From Candidatus Rokuibacteriota bacterium (lineage in GTDB: Bacteria; Methylomirabilota; Methylomirabilia; Rokubacteriales; CSP1-6): DNA of 64,000 nucleotides. Numbering within the stretch: position 1 is the first letter of the stretch; the number at the start of each line of letters is the position of its first letter. Made by a program: the position numbers and the translations under genes. The stretch spans positions 1-64,000 of the forward strand of contig QHSU01000065.1 of assembly GCA_003220535.1 (NCBI GenBank). Direction: 5' to 3'. Below are positions 9,568-18,656 of this stretch, one piece after another. The notes under the pieces were generated by a model that did no database searches, had not been told where the DNA came from, and saw only the letters and a program-made list of their open reading frames with translations.

Positions 9568-10219
9568 CACGCGCCCGGCCGACCTCCCCGACGAGCTGAG
9601 CCCGGTCTTCCTCGAGCGTCTCAAGGCCGAGCCGCTGGCCGAGCTCACCCTGCTGGACGCCGGGACGGGCGCGGGTCGGGTCGCGCTGGCGCTGGCGCCC
9701 CTCTGTCGCGCCGTCGTCGGCGTCGACCGCGACGCGAAGGAGATCGACGAGGCCCGCCGACGCGCCGCCGCCGCGAAGCTCTCGAACGTCCGGTTCGTCG
9801 TCGGCGACGTGGAGGTCGAAGAGTACGCGCCGTTCAAGCCCGACATGGTCGTGGCCTACCTCTGCATGTCCGACGCGATCGCCGAACGGGCCGGGCGGGC
9901 GCTCCGGCCGGGCCAGGTCTTCGCCTTCGTCGCGTTTCACACTGACCAGTGGAAGGAGACGGGCCGGCCCTCGCGCTTCGCGTACGGCGAGACCGGCGTG
10001 CGGCGGCTCCTCAAGCGGACCGGCTTCACGGTCGATCACCTCGAGGTCGAGCGCGAGGTCAAGGCGTTTGCCTCGGTGGAGGAGGGGCTCGCGGCGGCGG
10101 TCGGGCTCCAGGAGAAGTGGAAGGTCGACGGGCGCTGGTTCCGGTACGTGAAATTTCTCGAAGACGGCGGGCGGACGCTGACGCGGGCCCACCTCGTCGT
10201 GAAGGCGCGCAAGGCGTGA
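9548..10219 (+). CDS. class I SAM-dependent methyltransferase
   Basis: LTLLDAGTGAGRVALALAPLCRAVVGVDRDAKEIDEARRRA. Confidence 0.8.
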   Translation: MAPSRANTRPADLPDELSPVFLERLKAEPLAELTLLDAGTGAGRVALALAPLCRAVVGVDRDAKEIDEARRRAAAAKLSNVRFVVGDVEVEEYAPFKPDMVVAYLCMSDAIAERAGRALRPGQVFAFVAFHTDQWKETGRPSRFAYGETGVRRLLKRTGFTVDHLEVEREVKAFASVEEGLAAAVGLQEKWKVDGRWFRYVKFLEDGGRTLTRAHLVVKARKA

Positions 10220-11259
10220 CGCTGGTCGGCCTCGCGCTGAGCGGCGCGGTGAAGGCGCAGGCACTCGAGCTGGGCTTCGACCGGGTCGCGATCGGCCCGG
10301 CGGAGCCTCCAGAGCACGGCCCCGAGCTCGAGACGTGGCTCGACGCCGGCTACGCCGGGACGATGGCCTACCTCGACCGCGGGCGCGCCGACCGCCTGGA
10401 CCCCGCTCGCCTCCTGCCGGGGTGTCGTTCCGTCGTGGCGGTGGCGGTGAGCTACGCGCGGGAGGACGACGACCCGACCTGGCGGCCCGTCTCGCGCTAC
10501 GCGCGCGGGCGGGACTACCACGACGTGATGCGACCCCGTCTCCAGGCGCTGGGCGAGTTCATCCGCGCGGCGGCGGGCGCCGGGGTGGCGAGCCGGGCCG
10601 CGGTCGACTCGAGCGCTGTGCTCGAGCGAGATCTCGCCGCGCGGGCGGGGCTCGGCTGGATCGGCAAGAACACGAATCTGCTCACGCCGTCGCTCGGCTC
10701 CTACTTCTTCATCGGTGTCGTCCTCACGACCGCCGCGCTCGACTTCGATCGTCGCCAGCCCGATCGCTGCGGCACCTGCACCGCCTGTCTCGACGCCTGC
10801 CCGACGCGCGCGTTCGTCGGCCCCTACGTCCTCGACGCGCGCCGCTGCATCTCGTACCTGACGATCGAGCACCGCGGCGACATCCCGGGAGAGCTCGCCG
10901 GCCAGCTGGGGGAGTGGCTGTTCGGCTGCGACGTGTGTCAGGAGGTTTGCCCGTGGAACCGCAAGGCCGAGGCCGCGCGTGAGCCCGCGCTGGCACCGTC
11001 CGGGTCGCTGGGCCCGCTCGAGACCCTGCTCGAGCTCGATCAGGACGCGTTCCGGGCCCGCTTCCGCGGCACGGCCCTCACCAGAACCAAGCGCTCCGGG
11101 CTCCTCAGAAACGCGGCCGTCGTCCTGGCCAACCGCGGTGAGCGCGGGGCCGTCGGCTCGCTCGCCCGGGCGCTCGGCGACGAGGATCCGGTGGTGCGCC
11201 GCGCCGCGGCGTGGGCGCTCGCGAAGCTCGACGCCGGCGGCCGGACGTCGTCGTCGTGA
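10216..11259 (+). CDS. queG: epoxyqueuosine reductase QueG
   Basis: two 4Fe-4S motifs CGTCTACLDACPT and CDVCQEVCPWN, DSSAVLERDLAARAGLGWIGKNT. Confidence 0.93.
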   Translation: MTLVGLALSGAVKAQALELGFDRVAIGPAEPPEHGPELETWLDAGYAGTMAYLDRGRADRLDPARLLPGCRSVVAVAVSYAREDDDPTWRPVSRYARGRDYHDVMRPRLQALGEFIRAAAGAGVASRAAVDSSAVLERDLAARAGLGWIGKNTNLLTPSLGSYFFIGVVLTTAALDFDRRQPDRCGTCTACLDACPTRAFVGPYVLDARRCISYLTIEHRGDIPGELAGQLGEWLFGCDVCQEVCPWNRKAEAAREPALAPSGSLGPLETLLELDQDAFRARFRGTALTRTKRSGLLRNAAVVLANRGERGAVGSLARALGDEDPVVRRAAAWALAKLDAGGRTSSS

Positions 11260-11648
11260 AAGTCAAGCGCCTCGATCACTTCGGCGCCGACGTCGCCGAC
11301 CTCGGGCGTGCCGAGCGCTTTTACGCCGAGGTGCTCGGGATGTCGGTCCAGCTGCGTCTCGCCGATCAGGTGCTCATGCGCGGGGGCGAGACGATCTGCG
11401 CGCTGTTCCTCAAGCCGGATCGCGCACCCTCCGATCCCGAGCACGTGCGGAATCCGCTCGGCAAGAGCCACCACGCTTTCGAGGTCGCGTGGGAGGACCT
11501 GAAGGCCGCCCAGGCGCTGTTCGCCGCACGCGGGGTGCCCCATCACGCGCCGATCGACTGGGGCGACCACGACTGCCTCTACTTCCTCGATCCCGACGGC
11601 AACCTGCTGGAGCTCGTCGGCTACCGATCGAACGGCACGCGAACGTGA
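11256..11648 (+). CDS. VOC family protein (glyoxalase/dioxygenase-like)
   Basis: VKRLDHFGADVADLGRAERFYAEVLGM...YFLDPDGNLLELVGY. Confidence 0.88.
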   Translation: MKVKRLDHFGADVADLGRAERFYAEVLGMSVQLRLADQVLMRGGETICALFLKPDRAPSDPEHVRNPLGKSHHAFEVAWEDLKAAQALFAARGVPHHAPIDWGDHDCLYFLDPDGNLLELVGYRSNGTRT

Positions 11649-12091
11649 CGCTGACGACCGATCGGGTCGCCGGCGGGGCGCTCGTCCTGCTCTCGCTCGT
11701 CGTCCTCTGGGAGAGCCGGCGCCTGCCGCTGGGCAGTCTGCGCAATCCCGGTCCGGCCTACATGCCCGTCGTGCTCGCCGTCGTGCTGCTGGGCTTCGGC
11801 GCCCTCCTGGTCGCGCTCGCGGGCAAGGCGCCGGCGCTGTCGAGCGTCGGCTGGACGGAGTGGCGCCACGCGGTCGCGATCTTCGTCGTCTGCGCGTTCG
11901 CCGCGCTGGCCCTCGAGCGGCTCGGCTTCCGGGCGACCATCGCCCTGTCGCTCGCGTTCCTCCTGCGCGGCGTCGAGCGCAAGGGGTCGGTCTTCACCGC
12001 CGTGCTCGCCATCGCCTTCGCCGTCGCCACGTTCTTCCTCTTCGACACACTCCTGAGAGTGCCGCTCCCGCGCGGGCCGTTCGGTCTCTGA
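11645..12091 (+). CDS. tctB: tripartite tricarboxylate transporter TctB
   Basis: four-TM protein immediately upstream of tctA. Confidence 0.8.
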   Translation: MTLTTDRVAGGALVLLSLVVLWESRRLPLGSLRNPGPAYMPVVLAVVLLGFGALLVALAGKAPALSSVGWTEWRHAVAIFVVCAFAALALERLGFRATIALSLAFLLRGVERKGSVFTAVLAIAFAVATFFLFDTLLRVPLPRGPFGL

Positions 12092-13623
12092 TGGCCGAGA
12101 CCCTGCACAACCTCGCCCTCGGCTTCTCGATCGCGCTCTCGCCCGTCATCCTCCTCTACGCCGTCGTCGGCTGCGTCGTGGGGACGCTCGTCGGCGTGCT
12201 CCCCGGCGTCGGGCCGCTGGCCGGCATCAGCTTGCTGCTGCCGGCGACGTTCGGCCTCGATGCGACGCGGGCGATCGTCATGCTCGCCGGCATCTACTAC
12301 GGCGCCATGTACGGGGGCTCGACGACGTCGATTCTCATGCGGATTCCGGGCGAGGCCGCCTCGGTCATGACGTGCATCGACGGCTATGCGATGGCTCGCA
12401 AGGGCCGGGCCGGGGCCGCTCTCGCCATCGCGGCGGTCGGGTCGTACGTCGCCGGCACGGTGAGCGTGATCGGGCTGATGCTCCTGGCGCCGCCGCTCGC
12501 CTCGTTCGCGCTCCGCTTCGGGCCGCCCGAGTACTTCGCGCTGCTCGTTCTGGGCCTGCTTGTGCTCGCCTACATGAGCAGCGGCTCGATGCTCAAGGCT
12601 CTCGCGATGGCCGCCCTCGGCCTCCTCCTCGGCATGATCGGCATCGACCAGATGACCGGCTATTTCCGCTTCGCCTACGGCGTGGTCGAGCTGGGCGACG
12701 GCATCGGCGTGGTGCCGGTGGCGGTGGGGCTCTTCGGCCTCGCCGAGATCCTCGCCACGGCCGGGTTGCCCGCGCCGCCGCGGGTCATCAAGCCGAAGCT
12801 CCGCGAGCTCCTGCCGACGCGCCGCGAGTGGCGCGAGTCGGCGTGGCCTATCGGCCGGGGCACGGTGCTCGGCTTCCTGATCGGCATCGTCCCCGGCTCG
12901 GCCCACATCATCTCGAGCTTCGTGTCGTACGCCGTCGAGCGGAAGCTCTCGAAGCGGCCCGAGGAGTTCGGTCAGGGAGCGGTGGCGGGAGTGGCGGGAC
13001 CGGAATCGGCGAACAACTCGGCGACCTCGGGCGCGTTCGTGCCGATGCTCGCGCTGGGGGTGCCGTCGGGGCCGATTCCCGCGGTGATGCTCGCGGCGAT
13101 GATGGTCCACGGCGTCTCGCCGGGCCCGCTCCTGATCAAGCAACAGCCCGAGCTCTTCTGGGGATTCATCGCCTCGATGTACGTCGGCAACGTCGTCTTG
13201 CTGGTCTTGAACCTGCCGCTGGTGGGCGTGTTCGTGAACATCTTGCGGGTGCCGTACCCGATCCTCTACCCGTCCATCCTGGCGTTCTGCATTCTCGGCG
13301 TCTACGCGGTGAACGGCAGCGTCGTGGACGTGTGGATCATGCTCCTGATGGGCGCGCTCGGCTATCTCCTCCGGAAGCTCGACTTCGAGACCGCGCCGAT
13401 CGTGCTGGGCGTCGTCCTGGCACCGATGATCGAGATGGCGTTGCGCCAGTCGCTCGCGATGTCGGACGGCCAGTACTCGATCTTTCTGGGGCGGCCGATC
13501 TCGGCCACGCTGCTCGGCGTCGGCCTCTTGCTGCTGCTGCTGGGGCTCCGACCGCTCGTGACGCGGGGGCTGGACTGGCGCGCCCGGCTCGCGCTCGCCG
13601 AAAAGGGGGAAGAGCATCCATGA
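12091..13623 (+). CDS. tctA: tripartite tricarboxylate transporter permease TctA
   Basis: GVLPGVGPLAGISLLLPATFGLDATRAIVMLAGIYYGAMYGGSTTSILMRIPGEAAS. Confidence 0.95.
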   Translation: MAETLHNLALGFSIALSPVILLYAVVGCVVGTLVGVLPGVGPLAGISLLLPATFGLDATRAIVMLAGIYYGAMYGGSTTSILMRIPGEAASVMTCIDGYAMARKGRAGAALAIAAVGSYVAGTVSVIGLMLLAPPLASFALRFGPPEYFALLVLGLLVLAYMSSGSMLKALAMAALGLLLGMIGIDQMTGYFRFAYGVVELGDGIGVVPVAVGLFGLAEILATAGLPAPPRVIKPKLRELLPTRREWRESAWPIGRGTVLGFLIGIVPGSAHIISSFVSYAVERKLSKRPEEFGQGAVAGVAGPESANNSATSGAFVPMLALGVPSGPIPAVMLAAMMVHGVSPGPLLIKQQPELFWGFIASMYVGNVVLLVLNLPLVGVFVNILRVPYPILYPSILAFCILGVYAVNGSVVDVWIMLLMGALGYLLRKLDFETAPIVLGVVLAPMIEMALRQSLAMSDGQYSIFLGRPISATLLGVGLLLLLLGLRPLVTRGLDWRARLALAEKGEEHP

Positions 13624-14603
13624 GGCTCGCTCGAGTGTGCAGGCTCGCGTCGGTCGCGGTGCTCGCCATCGCGGCGATGGCGTCGGCCCAGGAGCCGTAT
13701 CCGGCGCGCCCGATCACGATCGTCGCGCCGTTCCCGCCGGGCGGCGTCGCCGACCTCACGGCACGGCCCGTAGCCGCGGCCATGGAGAAGGCGCTGAAGA
13801 ACCCGGTGGGGGTCGTGAACAAGACCGGCGCGGCCGGCGCCGTCGGGATGCAGTTCGTGGCGACGAGCAAGCCGGACGGCTATACGCTGCTCCTGGCGCT
13901 TTCCTCGATCTCGATCATTCCGGAAGCCGACAAGCTCTTCGGGCGACCCCCGGCGTTCACCGTCGATCAGTTCGCCTCGATCGCGCTGATCTCCGCCGAC
14001 CCGACGATCCTCGTCGTGCCGGCCGACAAGCCCTGGAAGACGGCGGCCGACTTCATCGAGGACGCGAAGCGGCGGCCCGGGCAGATCTCGTACAGCTCAT
14101 CGGGAGTGTACGGCACGCTCCACATGGCGATGGAGCTCCTGTCGCACGCGGCCGGCATCAAGCTGCGCCACGTGCCGTACGCCGGCGCTGGACCGGCGCT
14201 CACGGCCATCCTCGGTGGTCACGTGGACGCCCTCGCCTCGGGCCCGGCGGTGGTTCTGCCGCACATCAAGGCGAGCAAGCTTCGGCCGCTCGCCGGGTGG
14301 GGGGACAAGCGTGTCGCCGCGCTCCCGGAAGTGCCGACGTTCCAGGAGCTGGGCCTGGCCGAAGCGGAGTTCTACATCTGGGCCGGCGTCTTCGCGCCCA
14401 GGGGCACTCCCGAGCCCGTGCTGGCGAAGCTCCGGGACACCATGCGCGCCGCCGTCAACGACGCCGACTTCAAAGGGGCGATGGACAAGCTCGAGACGCC
14501 GATCGTGTTCAAGCAGGGAGAGGAGTTCGCGAGGTTCTTCGAGGCCGACGCCCGTCGATTGGCCGAGGGCGTCCGCAAAGTCGGGAGGATCGAGACCAAG
14601 TGA
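13620..14603 (+). CDS. tctC: tripartite tricarboxylate transporter substrate-binding protein TctC
   Basis: YPARPITIVAPFPPGGVADLTARPVA...KPDGYTLLLA. Confidence 0.93.
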   Translation: MRLARVCRLASVAVLAIAAMASAQEPYPARPITIVAPFPPGGVADLTARPVAAAMEKALKNPVGVVNKTGAAGAVGMQFVATSKPDGYTLLLALSSISIIPEADKLFGRPPAFTVDQFASIALISADPTILVVPADKPWKTAADFIEDAKRRPGQISYSSSGVYGTLHMAMELLSHAAGIKLRHVPYAGAGPALTAILGGHVDALASGPAVVLPHIKASKLRPLAGWGDKRVAALPEVPTFQELGLAEAEFYIWAGVFAPRGTPEPVLAKLRDTMRAAVNDADFKGAMDKLETPIVFKQGEEFARFFEADARRLAEGVRKVGRIETK

Positions 14604-14628
14604 CGCGCATGATAAGATTCACCGTGTT

Positions 14629-15177
14629 ATGGCGATCCTGAAGGTCGCGCGCCTGGGTCATCCCGTGCTTCGGCAGGTGGCCGAGCCGGTCGATCCCGCC
14701 GCGATCCGATCACCCGCGGTCCAGCGGCTCATCGACGACATGATCGAGACGATGCGCGAATACGACGGCGCCGGCCTGGCGGCGACCCAGGTGCACACCC
14801 TCAAGCAGATCGCCGTCATCGAGGTGCTCGCCAATCCGCGCTACCCTGACGCGCCGGCCGTGCCCCTGATGGTGCTCATCAATCCCGTCGTCACGCCGCT
14901 CACGGACGAGATGGAGGAGGGGTGGGAGGGCTGTCTCTCGGTCCCCGACATGCGCGGCATGGTGCCCCGCCACACGGCGGTGCGTCTGCAGTGTCTCGAC
15001 CGGGAAGGCCAGGTCGTCGATCTGGTCGCCAAGGATTTCTTCGCACGGGTGAGCCAGCACGAGACCGACCATCTCAACGGCATCGTCTATCTCGACCGGA
15101 TGCGCAATCTCTCCACGCTCTCCCACGTCGCCGAGTGGAACAAGCACTGGCTCGGCAACCGTGAACAGGCTGACTGA
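14629..15177 (+). CDS. def: peptide deformylase
   Basis: GAGLAATQV, EGCLSVPD, QHETDHLNG motifs. Confidence 0.95.
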   Translation: MAILKVARLGHPVLRQVAEPVDPAAIRSPAVQRLIDDMIETMREYDGAGLAATQVHTLKQIAVIEVLANPRYPDAPAVPLMVLINPVVTPLTDEMEEGWEGCLSVPDMRGMVPRHTAVRLQCLDREGQVVDLVAKDFFARVSQHETDHLNGIVYLDRMRNLSTLSHVAEWNKHWLGNREQAD

Positions 15178-15619
15178 GGACGGCGAGCACGGGGGCGTCG
15201 GGGCCGGGCGGGGGCATTCCCCCCGCGCTCAGAAAACCCCACTTCGCGCGGAGGGAACGCCCCCGCCCGGCCCCGACGCCCCCGTGCTCGCGGTCGTCAG
15301 CGACCTGTTTTTTGTCGCTCGTATCAGGGAGACGGGCCGGCTCGCCGGCGTGCCGGTCGAGTTCGCGAGGACGCCCGAGCAAGTCCAGGCATCACTCGAC
15401 CGGCGCCCACGGCTCGTCGTGCTCGACCTCACGGCCGGGTACGACTACGAGCGGCTGTTCGCGGTGCTCGACGGCGCGCGGCTGCCCGTGCTCGGCTTCA
15501 CCACGCACGCGCTGGCGCGGCAGACGCAGCCCTGGCATTCGCGGTGCGACCGCGTCGTGACCAAGGAGACGCTCACCCAGGAGCTTCCGCGCCTCCTGAA
15601 GGAAGGAGTTACCGCATGA
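15161..15619 (+). CDS. CheY-like/receiver-like hypothetical protein; true start uncertain (GTG 15161 or GTG 15284)
   Basis: VLAVVSDLFFVARIRETGRLAGVPVEFARTPEQVQASLDRRPRLVVLDLTA...; N-terminal about 40 codons correspond to hairpin IR-A. Confidence 0.6.
   Translation: MNRLTEDGEHGGVGAGRGHSPRAQKTPLRAEGTPPPGPDAPVLAVVSDLFFVARIRETGRLAGVPVEFARTPEQVQASLDRRPRLVVLDLTAGYDYERLFAVLDGARLPVLGFTTHALARQTQPWHSRCDRVVTKETLTQELPRLLKEGVTA
15174..15300. repeat. long inverted repeat IR-A
   Basis: 15174-15228 pairs with 15246-15300, no bulges (position sum 30474), 55 bp with 4 mismatches, 17-nt loop; core 33 bp perfect: gcgagcacgggggcgtcggggccgggcgggggc. Confidence 0.95.
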
Positions 15620-16275
15620 CGGCCGAGGAGTTCGTCGCTCAGCTCGATGGCGAGAACCAGCGGCGGCTCAGCCGACTGGCGCCGGCGGACACGCTGAAGC
15701 CGGAGGTCGAGGGGGACCTGAACGTCCTCAATCTGCTGAAGGTCGCGCTCCGGAACGAGATGGAGGCCACCGAGATCGCCGCGCGCTGGCTGGTCACCAC
15801 CGACGTGGTCGACGTCAAGCTCGCGCTGGCCCGGCAGGTCGGGGACGAGGCCAAGCACTATCGGATGATCGCGGACCGGCTCCGCGCGCTCGGCTTCGAC
15901 GCGGCGTCGTTCGATCCGCTCGGGAAGGGCTACGGCCCGCTCTTCCAGTACCTGGACACCCTCGAGACGACCGTCGAGCGCGTCGCCGCGGGCCAGTTCA
16001 CCCGCGAGGCGATCGCCGTCGTGAAGAACCGGCAGTTCATCGAGTTCTGCGAGCACGCGGGCGATCGTGAGACCGCCGCGATGTATCGCGACGTGATCGA
16101 GCCGGATGAGCGCTACCACCAGGAGCTGGGCCGGAAGCTCCTCCTCCGGCTCGCGACCACGTCGGAGGCGCAGGCGGCGGCGTCGCACGCGGCGCGGAAG
16201 ACGCTCGAGCTGGCCGACGAGCTGCAGAAGAAAGCGCTCGCGACCGCGGGCATCCATCACGCGCCGGGCTGCTGA
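15616..16275 (+). CDS. ferritin-like domain-containing protein
   Basis: LNLLKVALRNEMEATEIAARWL...QVGDEAKHYRMI...EPDERYHQELGRKLL. Confidence 0.7.
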   Translation: MTAEEFVAQLDGENQRRLSRLAPADTLKPEVEGDLNVLNLLKVALRNEMEATEIAARWLVTTDVVDVKLALARQVGDEAKHYRMIADRLRALGFDAASFDPLGKGYGPLFQYLDTLETTVERVAAGQFTREAIAVVKNRQFIEFCEHAGDRETAAMYRDVIEPDERYHQELGRKLLLRLATTSEAQAAASHAARKTLELADELQKKALATAGIHHAPGC

Positions 16276-16284
16276 GGCGAGTTG

Positions 16285-17109
16285 ATGGATCGAGATCGGG
16301 CGCTTCACGACTTCAGGGACCTCGTGCGGATGCCCGAGATCGATCTCGCCGCGGCCGCCCTCGCAGTCGCCCGAATCGAGTACCCGGACCTCGCGCCCGA
16401 GCGTTCCCTGGCGAAGCTCGACGATCTCGCTGCGCGCTCGCGTGTGCCGAAGCGGGGGGACGGGCGGCGCGCCGTCGCCCGGCTCCGCGACTTCCTGTTC
16501 GAAGAGCAAGGGTTTCGCGGGAACGCCGACGACTACTACGACCCTCGCAACAGCTGCCTCAACGATGTCCTCGATCGCCAGCTCGGGATCCCGATCACCC
16601 TGGCGGTGCTCACCATGGAGGTCGGGCGGCGGGTAGGGCTGGAGATTCTGGGTGTCGGCCTGCCCGGCCACTTTTGCGTGGGCGCGCCGATCGGCGGAGA
16701 GTTGGTGTTGCTCGACCCGTTCGGCGGCGGCCGCGTGCTGGAGCGTGCGGAGGCCGAAGCGGTCGCGTCGCGCGCCGTCGGGCGCCCGGTCAAGCTCACC
16801 GACGCCCACTTCGCCCCGGCGTCGAAGGCCCAGATCGTCGTGCGGATGCTCAGGAATCTCCAGGGGATCTATGCCCGGCGTGAGGACTGGGCCAAAGCGC
16901 TGGCCGTCATCGACCGGCTGCTCGTCGTCGAGGCGGACGCGCCGATGCACGTGCGCGACCGTGGCACCGTCCTGGTGAAGCTCGGCGACCTTCACCGAGG
17001 GGCGTCCGAGTGGGAGCGCTACCTGACCCGGTATCCGCAGGCCCGCGACGCCGCGGCGTTCAAGGAGGAGCTGAGGCGGGTCCGACAGACGCTGGCGGAA
17101 CGGAACTGA
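16285..17109 (+). CDS. SirB1/transglutaminase-like family protein with TPR
   Basis: DYYDPRNSCLNDVLDRQLGIPITLAVLTMEVGRRVGLEILGVGLPGHFCVG. Confidence 0.85.
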   Translation: MDRDRALHDFRDLVRMPEIDLAAAALAVARIEYPDLAPERSLAKLDDLAARSRVPKRGDGRRAVARLRDFLFEEQGFRGNADDYYDPRNSCLNDVLDRQLGIPITLAVLTMEVGRRVGLEILGVGLPGHFCVGAPIGGELVLLDPFGGGRVLERAEAEAVASRAVGRPVKLTDAHFAPASKAQIVVRMLRNLQGIYARREDWAKALAVIDRLLVVEADAPMHVRDRGTVLVKLGDLHRGASEWERYLTRYPQARDAAAFKEELRRVRQTLAERN

Positions 17110-17126
17110 GAGATTAGACCACCGCA

Positions 17127-18431
17127 ATGATCGTGCAGGGCGCGTGGCGCGTCGCCTACCGCTCGGTCGCGTGGCTGGTCATCGTCGCCTTCCTGACCGT
17201 TTCCTGCGCCTCGCGCAGCGTGTCCCCGATCGGCGCCGGCGGCCAGCCCTTCAAGCCCGAAGCCGACGAGCTCCGACTCTGGGCCCAGGCCGAGAAGGAA
17301 GAAGAGCAGCTCCAGAAAAAGGCCAAGCCCTACGACGATCCGCTCCTCGAGGAATACCTCGCCAAGATCGGCGACAAGCTTACGTCGGACGAGGTGCGCG
17401 CGGCCGGAGGCCCGGGGTTCCGGTTCGGCGTCATGCGCGACCCGACGCTGAACGCGTTCGCGATGCCCAACGGACGGATCTACATCCACACCGGACTGCT
17501 GTCGCGCCTCGACAACGAAGCGCAGCTGGCGATGATCGTCGGCCACGAGATGACCCACGTCACCAACCGCCACGCGCTCAGCTTCACGCGCGACGCCCAG
17601 AACAAGCAGATCCTCTTCACCGTGCTGGCCATCGCCGCCTCCATCGGCGTCGCGGTCGCCGCAGGCTCGCGCGCGGGATCGGGCGACTACATCGGCGGCG
17701 CGGTCCTGAGCCAGACCGCGAACGTGGTCCTCGGCCTGGGGCTCCAGCTCGCCGCCATCGCGGCGATCAACGGCTACGGGCGCGACCTCGAGCGCGAGGC
17801 GGACGCGGGCGGGATGGAGAACCTGGTCCGTGCCGGCTACGACCCGAAGGAGGCGCCCAAGGTGTTCGACCTCCTGCGCAAAGAGTCGAAGGACCGCGGC
17901 AGCCTCGAGACCTTCTTCTTCGGCAATCACCCGCGGCTCACCGAGCGGGTCGAGACCACCACCGAGCTCGTCAACAGCAAGTACGCGACGGCGGCGGCCG
18001 CGTCGGATAGCGTGCGGAACACCGAGGACTTGGGTCTGCGGGTGCGCACCGTCGTGCGTGAGAACGCCCGCCTCGACATCCAGGCCGGCCGATTCAAGCT
18101 CGCGCAGGAGCAACTCGACCGCGTGCTCGCGATCACCCCGAAGGACCCGGTGGCGCAGCTCTACTACGGCGACCTCTACCGCCTGCAGTCGCAGCGGGCA
18201 CGTGACGCCGGGGACAAGGCCGACAAGGCCAGGAAGGCCCTCGAACGCTACGAGCGCTCGGCGGAGCTCGACCCGGCCTTCCCCGATCCGTTCCGCCAGC
18301 TCGGGTTCCTCTACTACCAGCAGAAGGAGACCGAGCGGGCGAAGGCGGCGTTCCAGAAGTACCTGGCGCTCAAGCCGGAGGCGCCCGACGCTCCGCGCAT
18401 CAAGGAATATCTCGTCGAGTTCGATCGGTAG
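17127..18431 (+). CDS. M48 family metalloprotease with TPR repeats (BepA-like lipoprotein)
   Basis: MIVGHEMTHVTNRHA (HExxH), lipoprotein-like N-terminus, C-terminal TPR. Confidence 0.9.
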   Translation: MIVQGAWRVAYRSVAWLVIVAFLTVSCASRSVSPIGAGGQPFKPEADELRLWAQAEKEEEQLQKKAKPYDDPLLEEYLAKIGDKLTSDEVRAAGGPGFRFGVMRDPTLNAFAMPNGRIYIHTGLLSRLDNEAQLAMIVGHEMTHVTNRHALSFTRDAQNKQILFTVLAIAASIGVAVAAGSRAGSGDYIGGAVLSQTANVVLGLGLQLAAIAAINGYGRDLEREADAGGMENLVRAGYDPKEAPKVFDLLRKESKDRGSLETFFFGNHPRLTERVETTTELVNSKYATAAAASDSVRNTEDLGLRVRTVVRENARLDIQAGRFKLAQEQLDRVLAITPKDPVAQLYYGDLYRLQSQRARDAGDKADKARKALERYERSAELDPAFPDPFRQLGFLYYQQKETERAKAAFQKYLALKPEAPDAPRIKEYLVEFDR

Positions 18432-18586
18432 GCATCGGCGGGCCGGGGGCCGGCTGCTGCGGTCCTGGCCGAGACCCGACTGCAGTCACTCCGGCTCCTT
18501 GGTGTCATGCGCTTCTTGTCTAGTCAGTCCTGACTACACGGGTCTCGGGCAGGACCGCAGCAGCCGGCCCCCGGCCCGCCGACGCC
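18431..18586. repeat. long inverted repeat IR-B between convergent genes
   Basis: 18431-18477 pairs with 18540-18586 (47 bp, 2 mismatches); 62-nt loop containing smaller palindromes gactgcagtc and tagtcagtcctgacta. Confidence 0.95.
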
Positions 18587-18656
18587 GTTTTCGAGCATGG
18601 AGGGCTCGAGCGCATAGGGCGGGGGCATGCGGTCTTGTTTGTGGGCAGGTACTCCT

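Noticed and set aside
15174-15300. IR-A as an ordinary rho-independent terminator
   Set aside because: Stem of 55 bp is far too long, there is no U-tract directly after, and an ORF runs through it.
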